Shown: piece by piece, positions 45,959-58,829 of the stretch | Layout: each line of letters opens with the position of its first letter | Numbering within the stretch: the first letter of the stretch is position 1 | DNA from: Aquatica leii | Lineage: Eukaryota > Arthropoda > Insecta > Coleoptera > Lampyridae | Direction of reading: 5' to 3' | Assembly: GCA_035610365.1 (NCBI GenBank) | Contig: CM069437.1 | Span: 30,895,507 to 30,959,506, forward strand | DNA: 64,000 nt | Notes under the pieces: generated by a model | Told to the model about the DNA's origin: nothing | Databases searched by the model: none | Seen by the model: the letters and a program-made list of their open reading frames with translations, nothing else | Translations under genes and position numbers: made by a program

Positions 45959-47935
45959 ATGAGTACTGCGTACGCGTTGCTTTACAAAGCTGTATTTGCA
46001 GTGGTTGCTAAGCACATGAGGAAGCCAAAAGTATTTGTTAGTAAGTGGCTGCAACGATATAAAGAAACAAAAATGATCAATAACTTGCCGGAATATGGCT
46101 CGATAAGAAAGAAAAGTGACCCTTAAAGTAAAAAAACAGATTGTAAATTTGTTTTCGAAAACTCTAGGTTATCCTTGTGTCAAAAAGCAGCAAAATTGAA
46201 ACGAAAAGGTTTAGCTATATCGTTCGTAGCTATCCAAACTCATCTCCGTGTTCATTAAAATAAATGGCGTAGTTTAGTTGTTACACTGATTTTCGTGTAA
46301 CCAAAAGAAAAATAAGCAACCGCTAACACAGTTGTCCCCGGAGAGGGAATCGCAAACTTTGTGATGCAAAATTATAAATTAAATCTAAAAAGTTGCCAAA
46401 ACGATGAAAGATTAAATTAAGGAGATATCGTTTAACTCTACCCGTAGTTTGAAAAGAACAAATAACATGACAAAAGTAATAACACCTATTCTATCACAGA
46501 CAATAGTTTCAAAGACCACATAAAAGGTTAAGAAGTATAATTACGTAATTACGTTTTCCAAACGCTAATACATAAATCGGACCAAATATAAGTTGCGCCC
46601 TATACTGAACAACACGTCGTATAGTAAACTGACGTAGTCGGTCTAAACTTTTACATTCGAAGAAAATCGCAAAAGTATATAACAAAAACAATTGAAGCCT
46701 TAGAGACTCAACCCGCACTGCATACTACTTTGTGACGCACAAATTAATTTTATTATTAATTGTGTTAACTTAACATGCACGTACGGTCAACAATCGACAT
46801 GACTAACAAAGTACTAATAGTAAAATTAGAAATTGTAATACTCACAGTTAGGTTTTATCTAGTAGGGGATTAGCTAATTCCGTACCTGTGTTACCTAAAA
46901 CGTAATATTAAACAGAAATCGTAGATGCGGCGTTAACAGAAGTAAATATGGTTTTAAAAGCATACAATCATTTGAGAGAGCGAATGCGCAGCGTTTCTCT
47001 TCGACTTAACGTAGCAATTGATAGTAGCAGCAATTTCGAAGGTTTTCAACCCCTTGACGGTGTGTTAAATTATAGTATAGTAACGTGACATTATAAAAAT
47101 CCCCAAATATGCCACCTGTTCATTATCTTCACCGATAAAGGAAACGTGTGAGGGGTATGGAAATCCGATATAGACAATTAGGAAATAGACAAATTAAACC
47201 CCCAATTCAGAAAAATCTAACGACTTACCCCGACGAAGCTTCCACTAAATAGCCACAAACTTCATTTGCAGATTCACGTAGAATCGCGTGAAATAACTTA
47301 AGGGTCAAAGCCTTGTTGGGCGTATCGGTCTGTGTAGCACAAAACGTTACCGGAAAGTGAATAAAATCCGCATATAGAATTTGACAGCGCCAACGAAAGG
47401 TGGGCGTGTCAAAGACAATTTTTATATTCGAAAAATTTTAACTTACCAACTTTTTAACATAACACAGTGAAGAAACATTTGTTACGTATTTTACAGACAA
47501 AGCTTCTGTTTGAGGATATGTTATCGTTCCACGAGCTTGGTCAACTTCCATCAACAGGTTGTTACAGCAAACCGTTAAACACGCTGTAAAAATGCACTTT
47601 TGGGGCTGTTTCTTGGTTCTGGGTTGTTCAGATTCGTATCTGTTTACCCACAACCTGAATGTACTAAAAATGCTTGAAATATAATAGAAACTTTTGTTAC
47701 TGACTGCCGAACGTTGCTTCAATCAAGAAAAACAAGGACTAGATCTTACAGGAGGACAATAATCCCAAATAACTCAACTTTGCTCTGCATGGAAAAAACA
47801 GTCTGGCATCGGTACATTTGATTGGTTGACGCAATCGTCCTATGCAAATCCGATTGAGAATTTGTTAGCATTGAATAAATTTTTCTGCAAATTAGCCCAT
47901 GCACGTTCTTACTTAACCAACTGTACATAAGTGAA
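45959..47935 (+). pseudogene. Tc1/mariner-like transposase, split by a solo LTR
   Basis: The N-terminal half (45959-46278) opens with an ATG and a helix-turn-helix DNA-binding region (VAKHMRKPKVFVSKWLQRYK, ETKMINNLPEYGSIRKK) before a TAA; a shifted frame then gives LCQKAAKLKRKGLAISFVAI. An LTR1 copy occupies 46279-47464. The C-terminal half resumes at 47465 with a block ending FTDKAS (first catalytic Asp), QQTVKHAVKMHFWGCF, LFTHNLNVLKMLEI, LQEDNNPK (second Asp) and QSSYANPIENLLALNKFF (third acid, Glu of IENL in place, NP before it). Stops and frameshifts occur in both halves. Order and content fit the Tc1 family of cut-and-paste transposases. Confidence 0.82.
46279..47464 (-). repeat. Solo LTR1 nested in the Tc1-like transposase
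   Basis: On the minus strand it starts TGTTATGTTAAAAAGTTGG at 47464 and ends CAGTGTAACA at 46279. At 1186 bp it is the longest copy and aligns along its length with 10256-11194. The flanks are TAGT (46275-46278) and CAGT (47465-47468), an imperfect 4-bp duplication. No internal genes, hence a solo LTR. Confidence 0.85.
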
Positions 47936-47939
47936 CCTG

Positions 47940-49385
47940 CAGGCAACTGCTAGTCTATACTAATTTTTAAACAGCCGCCACTCCTAGCATACGCGAACAA
48001 TTCCTGGTTTGGAGACTCCGAGGTTACACATATAAGCCCACTTTGGTAGAAATTAGGTAAAAGAAAAAGGCAAACAATTTAATAACAAGAAAACGTAACA
48101 AATTAATTAATTAAAATAACAACGGCGTCAACTAACAACATAGTTAATTTTGCTTTATACAAACAGGCCCTAGTGTAGTAGGTACTTATTAATATTAGCT
48201 ATTTCTGTATAACACTCCCGACCAGCAGATTTGAATTACCACCGGGTTTGAATACGTCGTGAACAATTACTAAGCTTAATCGTTTGGTTCAAGTCATGAA
48301 TGCAAACATTAATACTCAAATTCGATATAAGCTAAAAACTAGATAATTATACTAGACTGAAAGTGAAATATTAAAAACAATCGTAAACAATAAAATTAGC
48401 TAAACGTTTAATATAAAAATTGAGATAAATAACATAAGCAGAAAACTTCATATAAAAAAATGTAGATCAGCAATTAACAAAGCTGAAAGCGTAAAGTAAG
48501 TAAATAACATAAAAAAATATACAGATTATCGACAGTTGAACGAAATCCAAATTTTTCCTCTCAAACGTAGCCTCTAATGTCATGAACTCAACTTTTATCG
48601 GACCGGAATTAAAGTGGTCTAATAATATTTAAATACCATTACAATGAGGTAATGATTTAACTTCTTGTAACTATGAGGGCAAAGCAAAGACTCCGTAAAC
48701 TTGCTGAAATTACTTTACATAAGCCAAAAAGACCCATAGTGACGATTGCCATACCTGCGAGCAATTCTGTAGCGGTAACAGTGATATAAATACTTCAGTA
48801 AAGAAAATCTTTATTCATAACCATCTCGTCCGTTAAGTGTAATAGTAAAACAACGACGTGAAATTAAATAAAAAAACTACCTACAATCAAACGATCAAAA
48901 TCTCTTCAACTAACTGTCTTGCAGCAAGTATCAAAAGCAAAATTGCCACGCAAACAAGACTTCAAGCCCGTTGAAAAATAGACACCAATAGGATCACACT
49001 CGCTTACAGTACAGTACTAAAAATTTTCGTTAAATTACGAAATGTAAAAATTTATTAATAATGACACGTAACAAGGTACCTATTGTATATGTAGATGATT
49101 CCATTCATAGAAAACCAAAAAAACCATTTGTTTAAACGGGATCCATTATCATCGACCTCAATTTACATCTCATGAGCCCACAATTTTTTTTGGTGACATA
49201 GACTTCTTGCCCTACTGAGGGTCAATGTAAACGATTTTAGTAATAATTAAAGTAAGCAATAGCTAAAGTAAGGATGACAATGTATTCTAACGTTTTCGTT
49301 ACTGTTATTATTTATTTGATTTTAAATTATCTGTATTATTTTAACTAAATGTTGCGTGTAAACCTGCCTTTATTTTTATTTTGTG
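47940..49385. other. AT-rich stretch, nothing recognised
   Basis: No ORF with recognisable content, no obvious repeat boundary. It may contain the degenerate 5' end of the gypsy remnant that follows, but no LTR2-like sequence is visible here. Confidence 0.35.
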
Positions 49386-49389
49386 GAGT

Positions 49390-51150
49390 CGCTACTTTTT
49401 AGGGCAAGGTCAGTCTTGAGATTTATTTGGTACTCAGCTTTTGAGTAGTACGCTTGTGGTACTTCATTTTGAAGCCATGTAGCTTTTATTTTACCTTATA
49501 TCTACAATATCTGTGTTAATCATATCTTTTGTTGATTTGGAAGGCGAATTTCTTTTACGTTTGGATAGTGTCTCCGACATTGAGTCACAATTACAAAATA
49601 CCTCGATTAAAGAAACTGCCGTATTTTATTTGTATAGTATGCCTGTTTGTAAATGGGGTTTGAAGTTTTCTGGTTCTTCAAGTAAAAGCAACTTGATCCA
49701 ATTTTTAGAAAAAGTTCATGAATTACGTTTAGCTCGTAATATTTCTTTCCAAGAATTATTCGACTCTGCCGTTGATCTTTTTGAAGGACAAGCTCTTATC
49801 TGGTATCGTTCTGTTCGACATACCGTAAATAACTGGCACGATTTCTAGAAACTTTTGAAAGAAACTTTTCTTCCATTTTCTTATGACGACGACCTTTTAT
49901 CTGAAATTAAGCAGCGTACTCAAGGAGGAAACGAGAAACTGTCTTCATTGTTATAATGCAAGGCATGTTTAACAGATTGTCTACGCCTCCCTCAGTTGAA
50001 GATCAGCTTTGTATAGTAAAAAGAAATCTTCATCCTTTCTTTATCTCACATTTGGTCTTACAGGATATTTTAACGTTTTCTACTTTCTTAGCTATATGTC
50101 GTAAGTTAGAAAATAGTCGCCAACAATTAAAAAAATATCATCCGCCACCTTCAAAGAAAGTAAATGTTCTCTTAGCTCCTGACTTTGCCTATACTGATGA
50201 TATCAGTATGACTGATTTAACCTCGGAATTATCTTTGTCTGTCCTTACGTGTTGGAATTGTCAAAATAATGAACATATCTATTCTGACTGTAAATTACTT
50301 AAGAAAATTTTCTGTTATGGATGTGGAACTCCCAATGTAGTTAAGTCAAAGTATTCTTGTTCTTCTAAACGTAATGTGGTTTCTGGAATTCCTGCTGGTC
50401 AACCAACTGTTTCTTTTCCAAAAAAACGAGTCTGGCGCACGAAAAGGTGCAGTGTGTCCCGCAAGTTCAAGTCATCTCAACAAAAATATCTCCCGTACCA
50501 TCCGAAAAAAAAGTGAAGTTGTCTAAAACCTACTTTTCTACAAATGAATGGTTTGCTTGGTTAAAAACCATTTCTAAGTTTTATCGTAACTATTCCTCAC
50601 AAATTTTACCTGAATTATCTCCTCTCTTTGTCTCTATGCCGAATGACAATCGTCTCTACATTAAGATTTCTTGAATAATCAAGAACTATAGCTCTTTTAG
50701 ACACAGGTGCATATATCTCTGTTCTAGGTAGCGATGCTTTACATGTCGTCTCTTCTTTTTCTGCAGTTTTTAACGATCCCTCTATTCTTATATCTACTGC
50801 CGATGGAAAACCTCAAACAGTATCTCAAGTTATTGAAATTTCTATTAGTATTAATAATGTCACCAAACATGTGTAATTTTATGTCGTGCCTACTATTTCT
50901 ACCAGCTTTATTTTTGGAATGGATTTCTGTCATCTATTTAATATATTTATGGATTTTCTTTCTTCTTCGTTCTCTATACCTAAAGAAGTTTCTGTTTGTA
51001 GTGTAAATGAAGTTAAGGGTCTTTCTGATCAAATTCCTGAAAATATCAGTAAACTTGAAGATATTGTTAAGAAATTTGAGTCGTCATGTCCTGATACCTT
51101 TTTACCTGAAACGACAATTTTACCGTTTAAAAATTGCTGTTAAACGTCAT
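49390..51150 (+). pseudogene. Ty3/gypsy gag and protease remnant
   Basis: Gag blocks: FVDLEGEFLLRLDSVSDIES, CKWGLKFSGSSSKSNLIQFL, EKVHELRLARNISFQELF and LFEGQALIWYRSVRHTVNNW (49530-49840). A TAG at ~49846 and frameshifts near 49950 intervene, then FNRLSTPPSVEDQLCIVKRN and LAICRKLENSRQQLKKYHPP. A zinc knuckle CWNCQNNEHIYSDC (C-x2-C-x4-H-x4-C, ~50260) is followed by CYGCGTPNVV. The retroviral-type protease motif ALLDTGAYISVLG is at ~50690-50730, and SFIFGMDFCHLF at 50905-50940 is the protease C-terminal part. RT, RNase H and integrase are absent. An LTR2 copy lies ~600 bp downstream, so this may be the same family as 26020-29880. Confidence 0.85.
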
Positions 51151-51774
51151 ATCAGGGTTAGTCTGCTAAATGTAAATAGTTTTTCTTTCTACTGAATTTT
51201 GTTCATTAGTGATTTCTATTAGGCTTTTAGCAGATATGCTGAGAAAAACGTATTCTAGGTATTGATCCGATTTGGTAATTGAGTTAATTATACGACGTTT
51301 CAGGTAGGAAAGCAATGACAAAAGAAGGGTAGTTACGTTATCTTTTTACCTGTTTTTGTAGCCGGCTGTTTCCGGGATATGTAACATGTGGAGTCTACCT
51401 CGTTTTATGTAATCGGAAAAGACGAGAGAAGACTCACACCTGTTTCTAAAATATTATTTTCGAACTACTTCGATAATTTACTTCTGTAACTAATCAATCA
51501 ATTTTATGCATATTACTTAGTATAGCGTCTACTTTCTTGCATTTATATTTACTACTTTAATTATGTCATCGTTGTACGTATTGCTCAGCATCGTATAATT
51601 TTTCTTTTATGTAATTGTTTTCAATTGTATTTACTAACCGCCAGCCTTCAGCTTATAAGTTATTTTATGTAACGAGAACGTAAACCATACTGACTCAAAT
51701 TTACTTTCAGTCTCAAACATTATATCATTTGTAACTTTATGTTTTGTTCTTAAGTACGTTGACGTGACATCCGT

Positions 51775-52225
51775 CAAGTTTCTTCGATAATTTGAACACA
51801 GTCATAGCTAAAACCAAAATAACATTAACCGTCGTACATAAGCTTATATACCACGCATATTTTCGTTCTTAAATCAAATAAAAGGGAGTAGTAAACGTTA
51901 CTACTGGTAACGAATAGTTATCGGTTGGGTAAGTTTTTGTGCTCATATTTCATTTTTTTGCGTTTAATTATTATCATTTGATAGAGTAATATTTACATTT
52001 AATTTAAAATCAATCACTTATAACGTTTGTTAGCAATTGAACATAATTAGTTGTATGGTGGGTTGCCTGATCGAAAGAACCTACATTGATATTATATCTG
52101 TGATATTACCATATTATTTGACAAATCCCTAATTGTTGATCGACAGATTTAAACAAGTTCTGTATTAGGTGTTATTTACTTGTTTTGTCGTCTTTTTAAT
52201 TCAGTGTAGGATTAATACACCGAGA
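51775..52225 (+). repeat. LTR2-like repeat downstream of the gag-protease remnant
   Basis: Shares ATACCACGCATATTTTCGTT, AAAAGGGAGTAGTAAACG, TTATCGGTTGGGTAAGTTTT, TTTAAACAAGTTCTGTATTA and TAGGATTAATACACC with the other LTR2 copies. Its place after gag-protease fits a 3' LTR of an internally deleted element. Confidence 0.65.
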
Positions 52226-52229
52226 CTGA

Positions 52230-54955
52230 GTTAGTTTTGTTGTTTGCTTCTGTCCTGTATCTAATTTATTTTCAGCGGGCTAGTCTATACAACGCGTAAA
52301 AAAACGTTAAAATACATTATGATTTAATGACAAAGTTGATTTGATTCTGTTTCAAGACAACGCCATACATCATTGATTACACTTTAAAAGCTGATCTAAA
52401 TTATAAAACATTGCATATTCTTACATACTTAACGGGCTTATTCACAACCGGATACTATTTACTTTAAAGTTTGAATAAACGTTTCAGAAATAAACAATGT
52501 CATAATGGTAATAAAATAAAGGATGCATCTTTTAACTTTGTGCCAAATGAAACATGAAATTTTTCCATAAAGAAATTTTTATAATAATCATGTAGACAAA
52601 AAACCAGATGTTTTCAATCAAATTGAAAATAAACACTAAGTAAACGTTAGATTTTAAAAATATCTAAACAGTTCAAGATAAAAACAAAAAAACCTAAAGC
52701 TATTTACGATCAAATATATATCAACAACAAAAACCAATTTAAAAAAACAAAGACTAATCAAACAACTAATTAAAAAGAGGGAAAATCGATAAACACCACA
52801 TATACTATAGAAATTCACTTAAATTTAATTACGTCAATTGCTAGACAATAAAAAAAAGATTAAAAGAAATCAGTCGAGTTTCTATAAGTCTTTATATTTT
52901 ATATTATTATATATATTATAAAAAAATTAACAAATACGTTTTTAACTCTACAAAGTTTGATAAACGATACTATAGAAAAAACAATTTAATTTTTTTAATT
53001 ATGTTTAAAAAAAATATTTAACTTAAACATTGGTTTATTTAATTTTTAGTTAAAACACTTCATAATTTGTTATGATTTTCTAGAGTTGCTTATTTTCTTA
53101 TTTTAAGATTGAGGTTATTCCAACGTCAAGGATTTAACCTGACGGTTAACATCCAAGCCCCACCGATATTACTTTTTCAGCATCTATCATATTTTATTGT
53201 GATTCTTTTATCTGTCACTTAAAAGATTAGCAATTTTGTACAAAATAAGAAAAAAAAAATTATAGAGAAAATAATAAAGTTTAAAAATAATCCGTATATA
53301 AACAGTAACATGTTTGGTAGCAATTAAATTTTTAATTTGTAGAAAATTGACAATTAGCTTGAATCTATGGTTATGAGTTGTAAATACTATAAATAGAATT
53401 CTATAATTGGCGGCCATAAGCATTTTATTATATATTTAATGTTAGAATAAGCATGTCAAAATGTCCTTATTTTTAATTATTTCATAAAAATATAGTTTTG
53501 TATTATTAGAAAACGCCTTTTTAGTGCATAGCACAATGACAACAACTACAACTGTAACAACATCCAACCGTGTCAGTAAACCCAAAAATAACATTGTCGT
53601 GTGACTGAAAACATCTGGAAATATTTATTGCACAACGATTTAAGAAAAAAACGTATCACTTTATACTGTAATTACTAAACTCATGGTCTATTAGAATTGC
53701 TGTACCAAAGGCTTCCGCCTTCAACTTTATCATTTCAATTACGTTAGATTTTAAGCTTCTAATTATAGAAACTCTAACATAATTAGATCGTCCATAAGTG
53801 TCTTATATATCAACGCCAACTTTTATTTAGTAATTTTTAATTTATCGTCCGTGCCGTTTAAATAAATATTTTAATAAAATTATAACAGTAATAAAAATAA
53901 AATAATGTTATATATTACCGAAAACGATATTTGAATTAATTATGGTTTCCAAATTTGTCTCAACACTAATAATTTATTTTCTTCAAAATTACAGATGCAA
54001 AAAATAAACAAACTTTAAAAAGAATGTAATTTATTACGGTGTTTTTTAATACAATTTTTACTATTTCACGAACATAGCTCATAACTACAAAATCGATTGC
54101 AACACAAAAGTATTTTTGAAAAACCTATCAATACATCGAATTCACATTAATCTTTTGTAAGCCAATAAACTCACGTATCTAAAATAAATTTTTTTTTAAA
54201 ATTGTAAAAGTCGTAGGAAATGTACTGTATTTTATTGTTTTTCGAAAGCATTATAGATTTTGTTCTTGTGTTTTAAGTAACAGAAAATTTAACTTGTATA
54301 CAAATTTACAAAATTTGTAAGTTATTTTGTGAAAAAAAATTAACTCAAATGACTGACAAATAACCATAAAAAATGTATTATGTAAATTATTCATAATACT
54401 TTTTTTTCATGTACACCCTTAAATTTTTATGTTTCTTACTTAACGTTAACTAATGGCTATAATGGTTTTAGTAATTTAGTATTTTTAATTATTTGTTACT
54501 AAATGCAGGTCCGTGACTAACACTTTCGGTGTTCTTGTGCAAATTTGAAATAACGCCCCAAATTTTTATTACGTTCATATGTGAGTACAGATACAGGTTA
54601 AGTTACATATTATTATCCACTATTGAAAAATAATTTTAAAAAGTATTTTGATAAATTTATTTTTATTTTTATATTTTACAAGTACAAACCATAAGCTATA
54701 CACGTATTTTTTCATTGAGGTACATAACATAATTATAAAGTTATAGAAAACAGAAATATATTCCAAGAGTATTACAACTCAATTTTTTTCTATTTTAGTT
54801 TCAAATGTAATATATGATACAAAAGCACACGAAATAAAAAAAATATTTAAAACATTAAAAATACTCGTTTATATAGTATCACAGGACGAAACTGATCGAC
54901 AAATAAAAACAAAATAATATATTATTTTAATAATGCAACATGTCACCTTTTAAAA
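52230..54955. other. Long AT-rich stretch, nothing recognised
   Basis: Very AT-rich with poly-A/T runs. No ORF above random expectation on either strand and no tandem array. Near 53120-53160 a GC-richer phrase occurs without context. Confidence 0.4.
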
Positions 54956-54975
54956 GTTAATATCCAGGTTTTAGG
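54956..54975. repeat. Target duplication of the LINE, left copy
   Basis: GTTAATATCCAGGTTTTAGG here and GTTAGTATCCAGGTATTAGG at 58795-58814 differ at two positions. The left copy abuts a 12-T run (the A-tail of a minus-strand LINE); the right copy abuts its 5' end. This is the expected signature of target-primed reverse transcription. Confidence 0.8.
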
Positions 54976-57900
54976 TTTTTTTTTTTGTTTTACCAGCATC
55001 GACGACTATGGTCATTAGCTGGTCGATTCTTTATATTTTAATATTTTATTAAATAAGTTAGTCTCCTGTAAGTAGACAAAAATTTTTTTCTGATTTTCTG
55101 GTTTATCATTTAGGACGCTTGCTAGTTCTTTGTCTAAATTAATTTTTTCTCTAATTTTGTTATATTTGCCGCATTCTATTAATAAGTGCCTTACATTTAA
55201 CTTCACTTTACATAGATCACACAACGGTTCTGCTCGTCCTAATAATCTCCACCCCGATGTTAAATTGGTGTGTCCTATTCTAAGAGGCGTGATTACGTCT
55301 TGCCGCCTGCCAATTTTTACGGGATTCCATGGTAAGACAGAAGGCTTTATTTCCCGCAATTGAGTTATTGCTTCATTCCATTCTCTTTGCCATATGGCGA
55401 ACAGGTTTGCAGTGACTTCTTTCATTATCTGGTTTAACTTTTGGCTATTTATGTTATTATTTAACCAAGGTGGTTCAACTCGATAACGGCATGTTGATAT
55501 GGGCATTAAGTTAAAATTTATTTCTTTGGCTAGTTTTTGTGCTCGTATATTGCTTGGTTTTATATGTGTTGGCTTATTTTCGTAAATTTCGATTTCTTGA
55601 CTGATGTTTTCTAAATGAAACATATTATAGTTTAGGTGTTTTTTATTATTAACTATTTTTATGGCGTATTTTAATAGCTGTAGATTGCGCCTATGCTCAA
55701 GAGGTAGTAAACCAACAACACTAGATAATGATGCGGCTGGACTAGTTCGGAAAGCGCCAGTTACTAATTTGAGTCCCGTATTATAGATTGTATTTAGTTT
55801 ATTTAGTAAACTCTTTCTTGCCGATCCATAAGCAACGCATCCATAATCAATTTTGCTCAGTACAAGAGCTCTAAAGATATTTAATAGAGTTGCTTTATCT
55901 GCACCCCAGTTTATATTTGAGATACATTTTAATAGGTTTAGCACTTTTTTTAGTGATGTTTCTAGATTTTTTATGTGTTCGCTCCAATGTAAATGCTTGT
56001 CTAGTGTGATTCCTAAAAATTTGACTGTATCCGCGACTTTTATTTCGCTCTTATTAATGTTTAAATATGGAAGGTCATGTGGAGTACGCAACCGACAGAA
56101 GTCGATACAAGTCGTTTTGTTCTCGGCGAATATGAAACCGATTTCAGCCGCTCTAGCCGTTAAACAGTTGATTGCTGTTTGAAGTTGGACTTCTATTGTC
56201 GACATTACTGTTCCGCTTATGAATATTATTAAATCGTCAACGTAAACAGAAAATTTAACGTTGACTGGAATCTTTTCCGTAAGAGTTTGCATTGCAATAA
56301 GGAATAGTGTGACCCTTAGTGTAGACCCTTGCGGTACTCCATTCTCTAAGTTTCGTACTGAGGAAAGTTGTTGCTTAACTTGTACTTGAAAAAGTCTTTC
56401 TGAAAGGAACTCTTTGATGAATTGTGGGAGGTTGCCTCGGATATTCCACGTGCGTAATTTCTGAATTATATTGTACCTCCAAATCATATCGAATGCCTTG
56501 TGTATGTCAAAAGTTACCGCAATTAAATGTTGCTTTTTAATAAAAGCGTCTATGATATTATTTTTTACATACACAAGGGCATCAGTTGTTGAGTGGTGTC
56601 TTCGGCTTCCCGTCTGTTCCTTATTAAATAAATTGAATTTGGTTAATACCCACGTTAGGCGACCATTAATCATTTTTTCCAAGAGTTTGCTTAAGCAAGA
56701 AGTTAGAGATATTGGTCTGTAGTTATTTGGATCTGTCGGGTTTTTTGTTTGCTTTAATATTGGGATTATTATGGCCATTTTCCACGATTTCGGGTATGTT
56801 CCATTGGTCCATATGTTGTTATATATTTGTAAGAGTTGCTGTGTAGTGTAATTAGGCAAATGTTTTATCATCAAATATGTTATTTGATCTTGTCCGGGAG
56901 CCGTTTCTTTTGTGAGTTTGAGAGCTTCTTGTAGTTCTTTTAAACTGAATTTTTTATTATAATCGTGTGTTTCGGTGGTAGAAAAATTTATTTTGTTTTG
57001 CTCTTGTACGATTTTGGCATTTAAGAAATTATTTTCATAGTTCGCACTGCTACTAGCTTTTTCAAAAGTATCTTCAATTTTTCAGCTATTTCCTTGGGAT
57101 CTTCAAAAATATCATTGTTAATTTTAATGTGGGTTAACGGGTTTTGTTTATACTTTCCAGAAATGGTTTTTATTTTTCTCCAAGCTTCACCGGAAGAACT
57201 ATACGTGTTTATTGAAGATACATAGTTTTGCCAGCAACGTGTCTTACTTTGAAGTATTACATTGCGCGAAATCGCGCGCAATCTTTTAAACTCAACTAGA
57301 TTGTGTTGGGTCGGATGTTTTTTAAAATAATTTAGTGCTCTTTTCTTTGCATCTATGCTTTCTTTGACTTGTTCGTACCACCACGGCACAACTTTGTGGT
57401 TCAAAACACCTTTTGATTTTGGAATGCATTGATTTGCGGCTTCTAAGATCACTTCAGTTATTTTTGTGACATCTTTATTGACGTCATCTGTAATTTCTAT
57501 CTTTTTAAATTTAGCTTGGAATCCTGTCCAGTCAGCTTTTTTAATTAGCCATTTTGGTTTTCCGCGTGAGTTAGTTTTTGGGACATTAAATGTTATCGTT
57601 ATAGGATAATGATCGCTATAGTGCTCTTCTAGAGGACGCCAAGCTAACTTTGGAGCAAGGGTGGGTGTGCACATCGTGATATCTATAGCAGACTCGTTTC
57701 CTGTAAACAAATTGAAGTGTGTGTTTTTCCCGGTGTTTATAAGAATAACGTTTTCTTCATTAAGAAAGGTTTCTATAATGCGTCCTTTCACGTTAGTTGC
57801 CTTTGACCCCCACATTGTCGAGTACGCGTTGAAATCCTCCATTATTATGAATGGCTTGGGCAATTGCTGAATAATTGCTTTTAAATCTTTTAAAGTCCAG

Positions 57901-58794
57901 TTAGAATTCGGCGGTAAGTATAGGTTACAGATGGTGATCTTTAATGGCTTATATATTTGGACTGCGACTACCTGTAAATTTGTATTTACTCGAATGGGAA
58001 CAGATGGAATTGACGTTTTGGTTAGTATAGTCACTCCTCCCATAGCTCGGAGGTTTGGAGTGACTTCCCGTCTCGCAACATTAAAGTTGTTTAGCGTAAA
58101 AGGCTCTTCAGGTCTCAAATGTGTTTCTTGTAAACATATGCAAAAGGGATCGTGTTGAGAGATTGATAGTTTTAATTCCGCGAGATGTTGTTTTATCCCA
58201 TTGCAATTCCATTGTATTATGTTCTCCACTTTGAAATATTAACAGGTAACTGTATAGTATTTACGCAGCAAACATATACGTAAATAACTAAACGGACAAA
58301 CATGTATATCACAGTTATAAAAATAGATAAATAAATAAATAAAATCTGTAAAAACCATACTCTATACGTATAAGACAAACAAACATTTATATCACAGATC
58401 GGTAAATAATAGCAAGACGAAACAACATGTATATCACAGATATATAAATAGTTGTCAGGTAGATATATAACTAAATAAACTATGTAAAAAAGACAAACGA
58501 TATTGGACAAAATGCACAAAAATCTGGGCCAACTTCTGTAGTCTGTCCAATTTGAAACAAAATCAAGTAATCTTTTTTAACATGCTACGGATTTTAATTA
58601 ACAAATATCTGATTGATGAACGCCTAACCAACAGTGGTTTGATCATAAGTTGCCTAAGTTTATTTAGATAAATTCTACGTTCTTCAAGTGAGTCCGGTGT
58701 TACTTTTATACAGAAGTTTATAGCAGCAACGCCTAAGATTGTAAATGGGGGCATTGACAACTAAATCTAGCAAAAGAATATGTTCATTTCAAAG
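54976..58794 (-). mobile_element. Non-LTR retrotransposon with A-tail and target duplication
   Basis: About 3.8 kb between two ~20-bp near-identical flanks, ending in a 12-bp poly-A on the minus strand (54976-54987). It carries a full-length ORF2 but no recognisable ORF1. The ~565 bp upstream of ORF2 contains a phrase ACATGTATATCACAG repeated about three times. The copy is either 5'-truncated or of a type whose first ORF I cannot see. It sits just beyond the end of the hAT transposase. Confidence 0.85.
55015..58229 (-). pseudogene. LINE ORF2: APE endonuclease plus reverse transcriptase, one frameshift
   Basis: The protein of about 1070 residues nicks target DNA and reverse-transcribes element RNA at the nick. 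Endonuclease (58229-57500): MENIIQWNCNGIKQH, LQETHLRPEE, MEDFNAYSTMWGS and SDHYPI keep the catalytic Asn, Glu, Asp and His. RT (56874-55900): NYRPISLTSCLSKLLEK, FDIHKAFDMIW, GVPQGST and YVDDLIIF; both YVDD Asp residues are present. The C-terminus has a Cys/His motif (CDLCKVKLNVRHLLIEC) after PLRIGHTNLTSGWRL. The two halves are open but lie in different frames. A single-base loss near 57075, in the linker after AEKL, explains this. No RNase H domain is evident. The layout is of the Jockey/I group; the exact clade is undecided. Confidence 0.88.
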
Positions 58795-58814
58795 GTTAGT
58801 ATCCAGGTATTAGG
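58795..58814. repeat. Target duplication of the LINE, right copy
   Basis: Partner of 54956-54975 with two mismatches. It lies just past the end of the hAT coding relic, so the LINE entered the hAT 3' flank. Confidence 0.8.
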
Positions 58815-58829
58815 AATTGTTATTAATAT

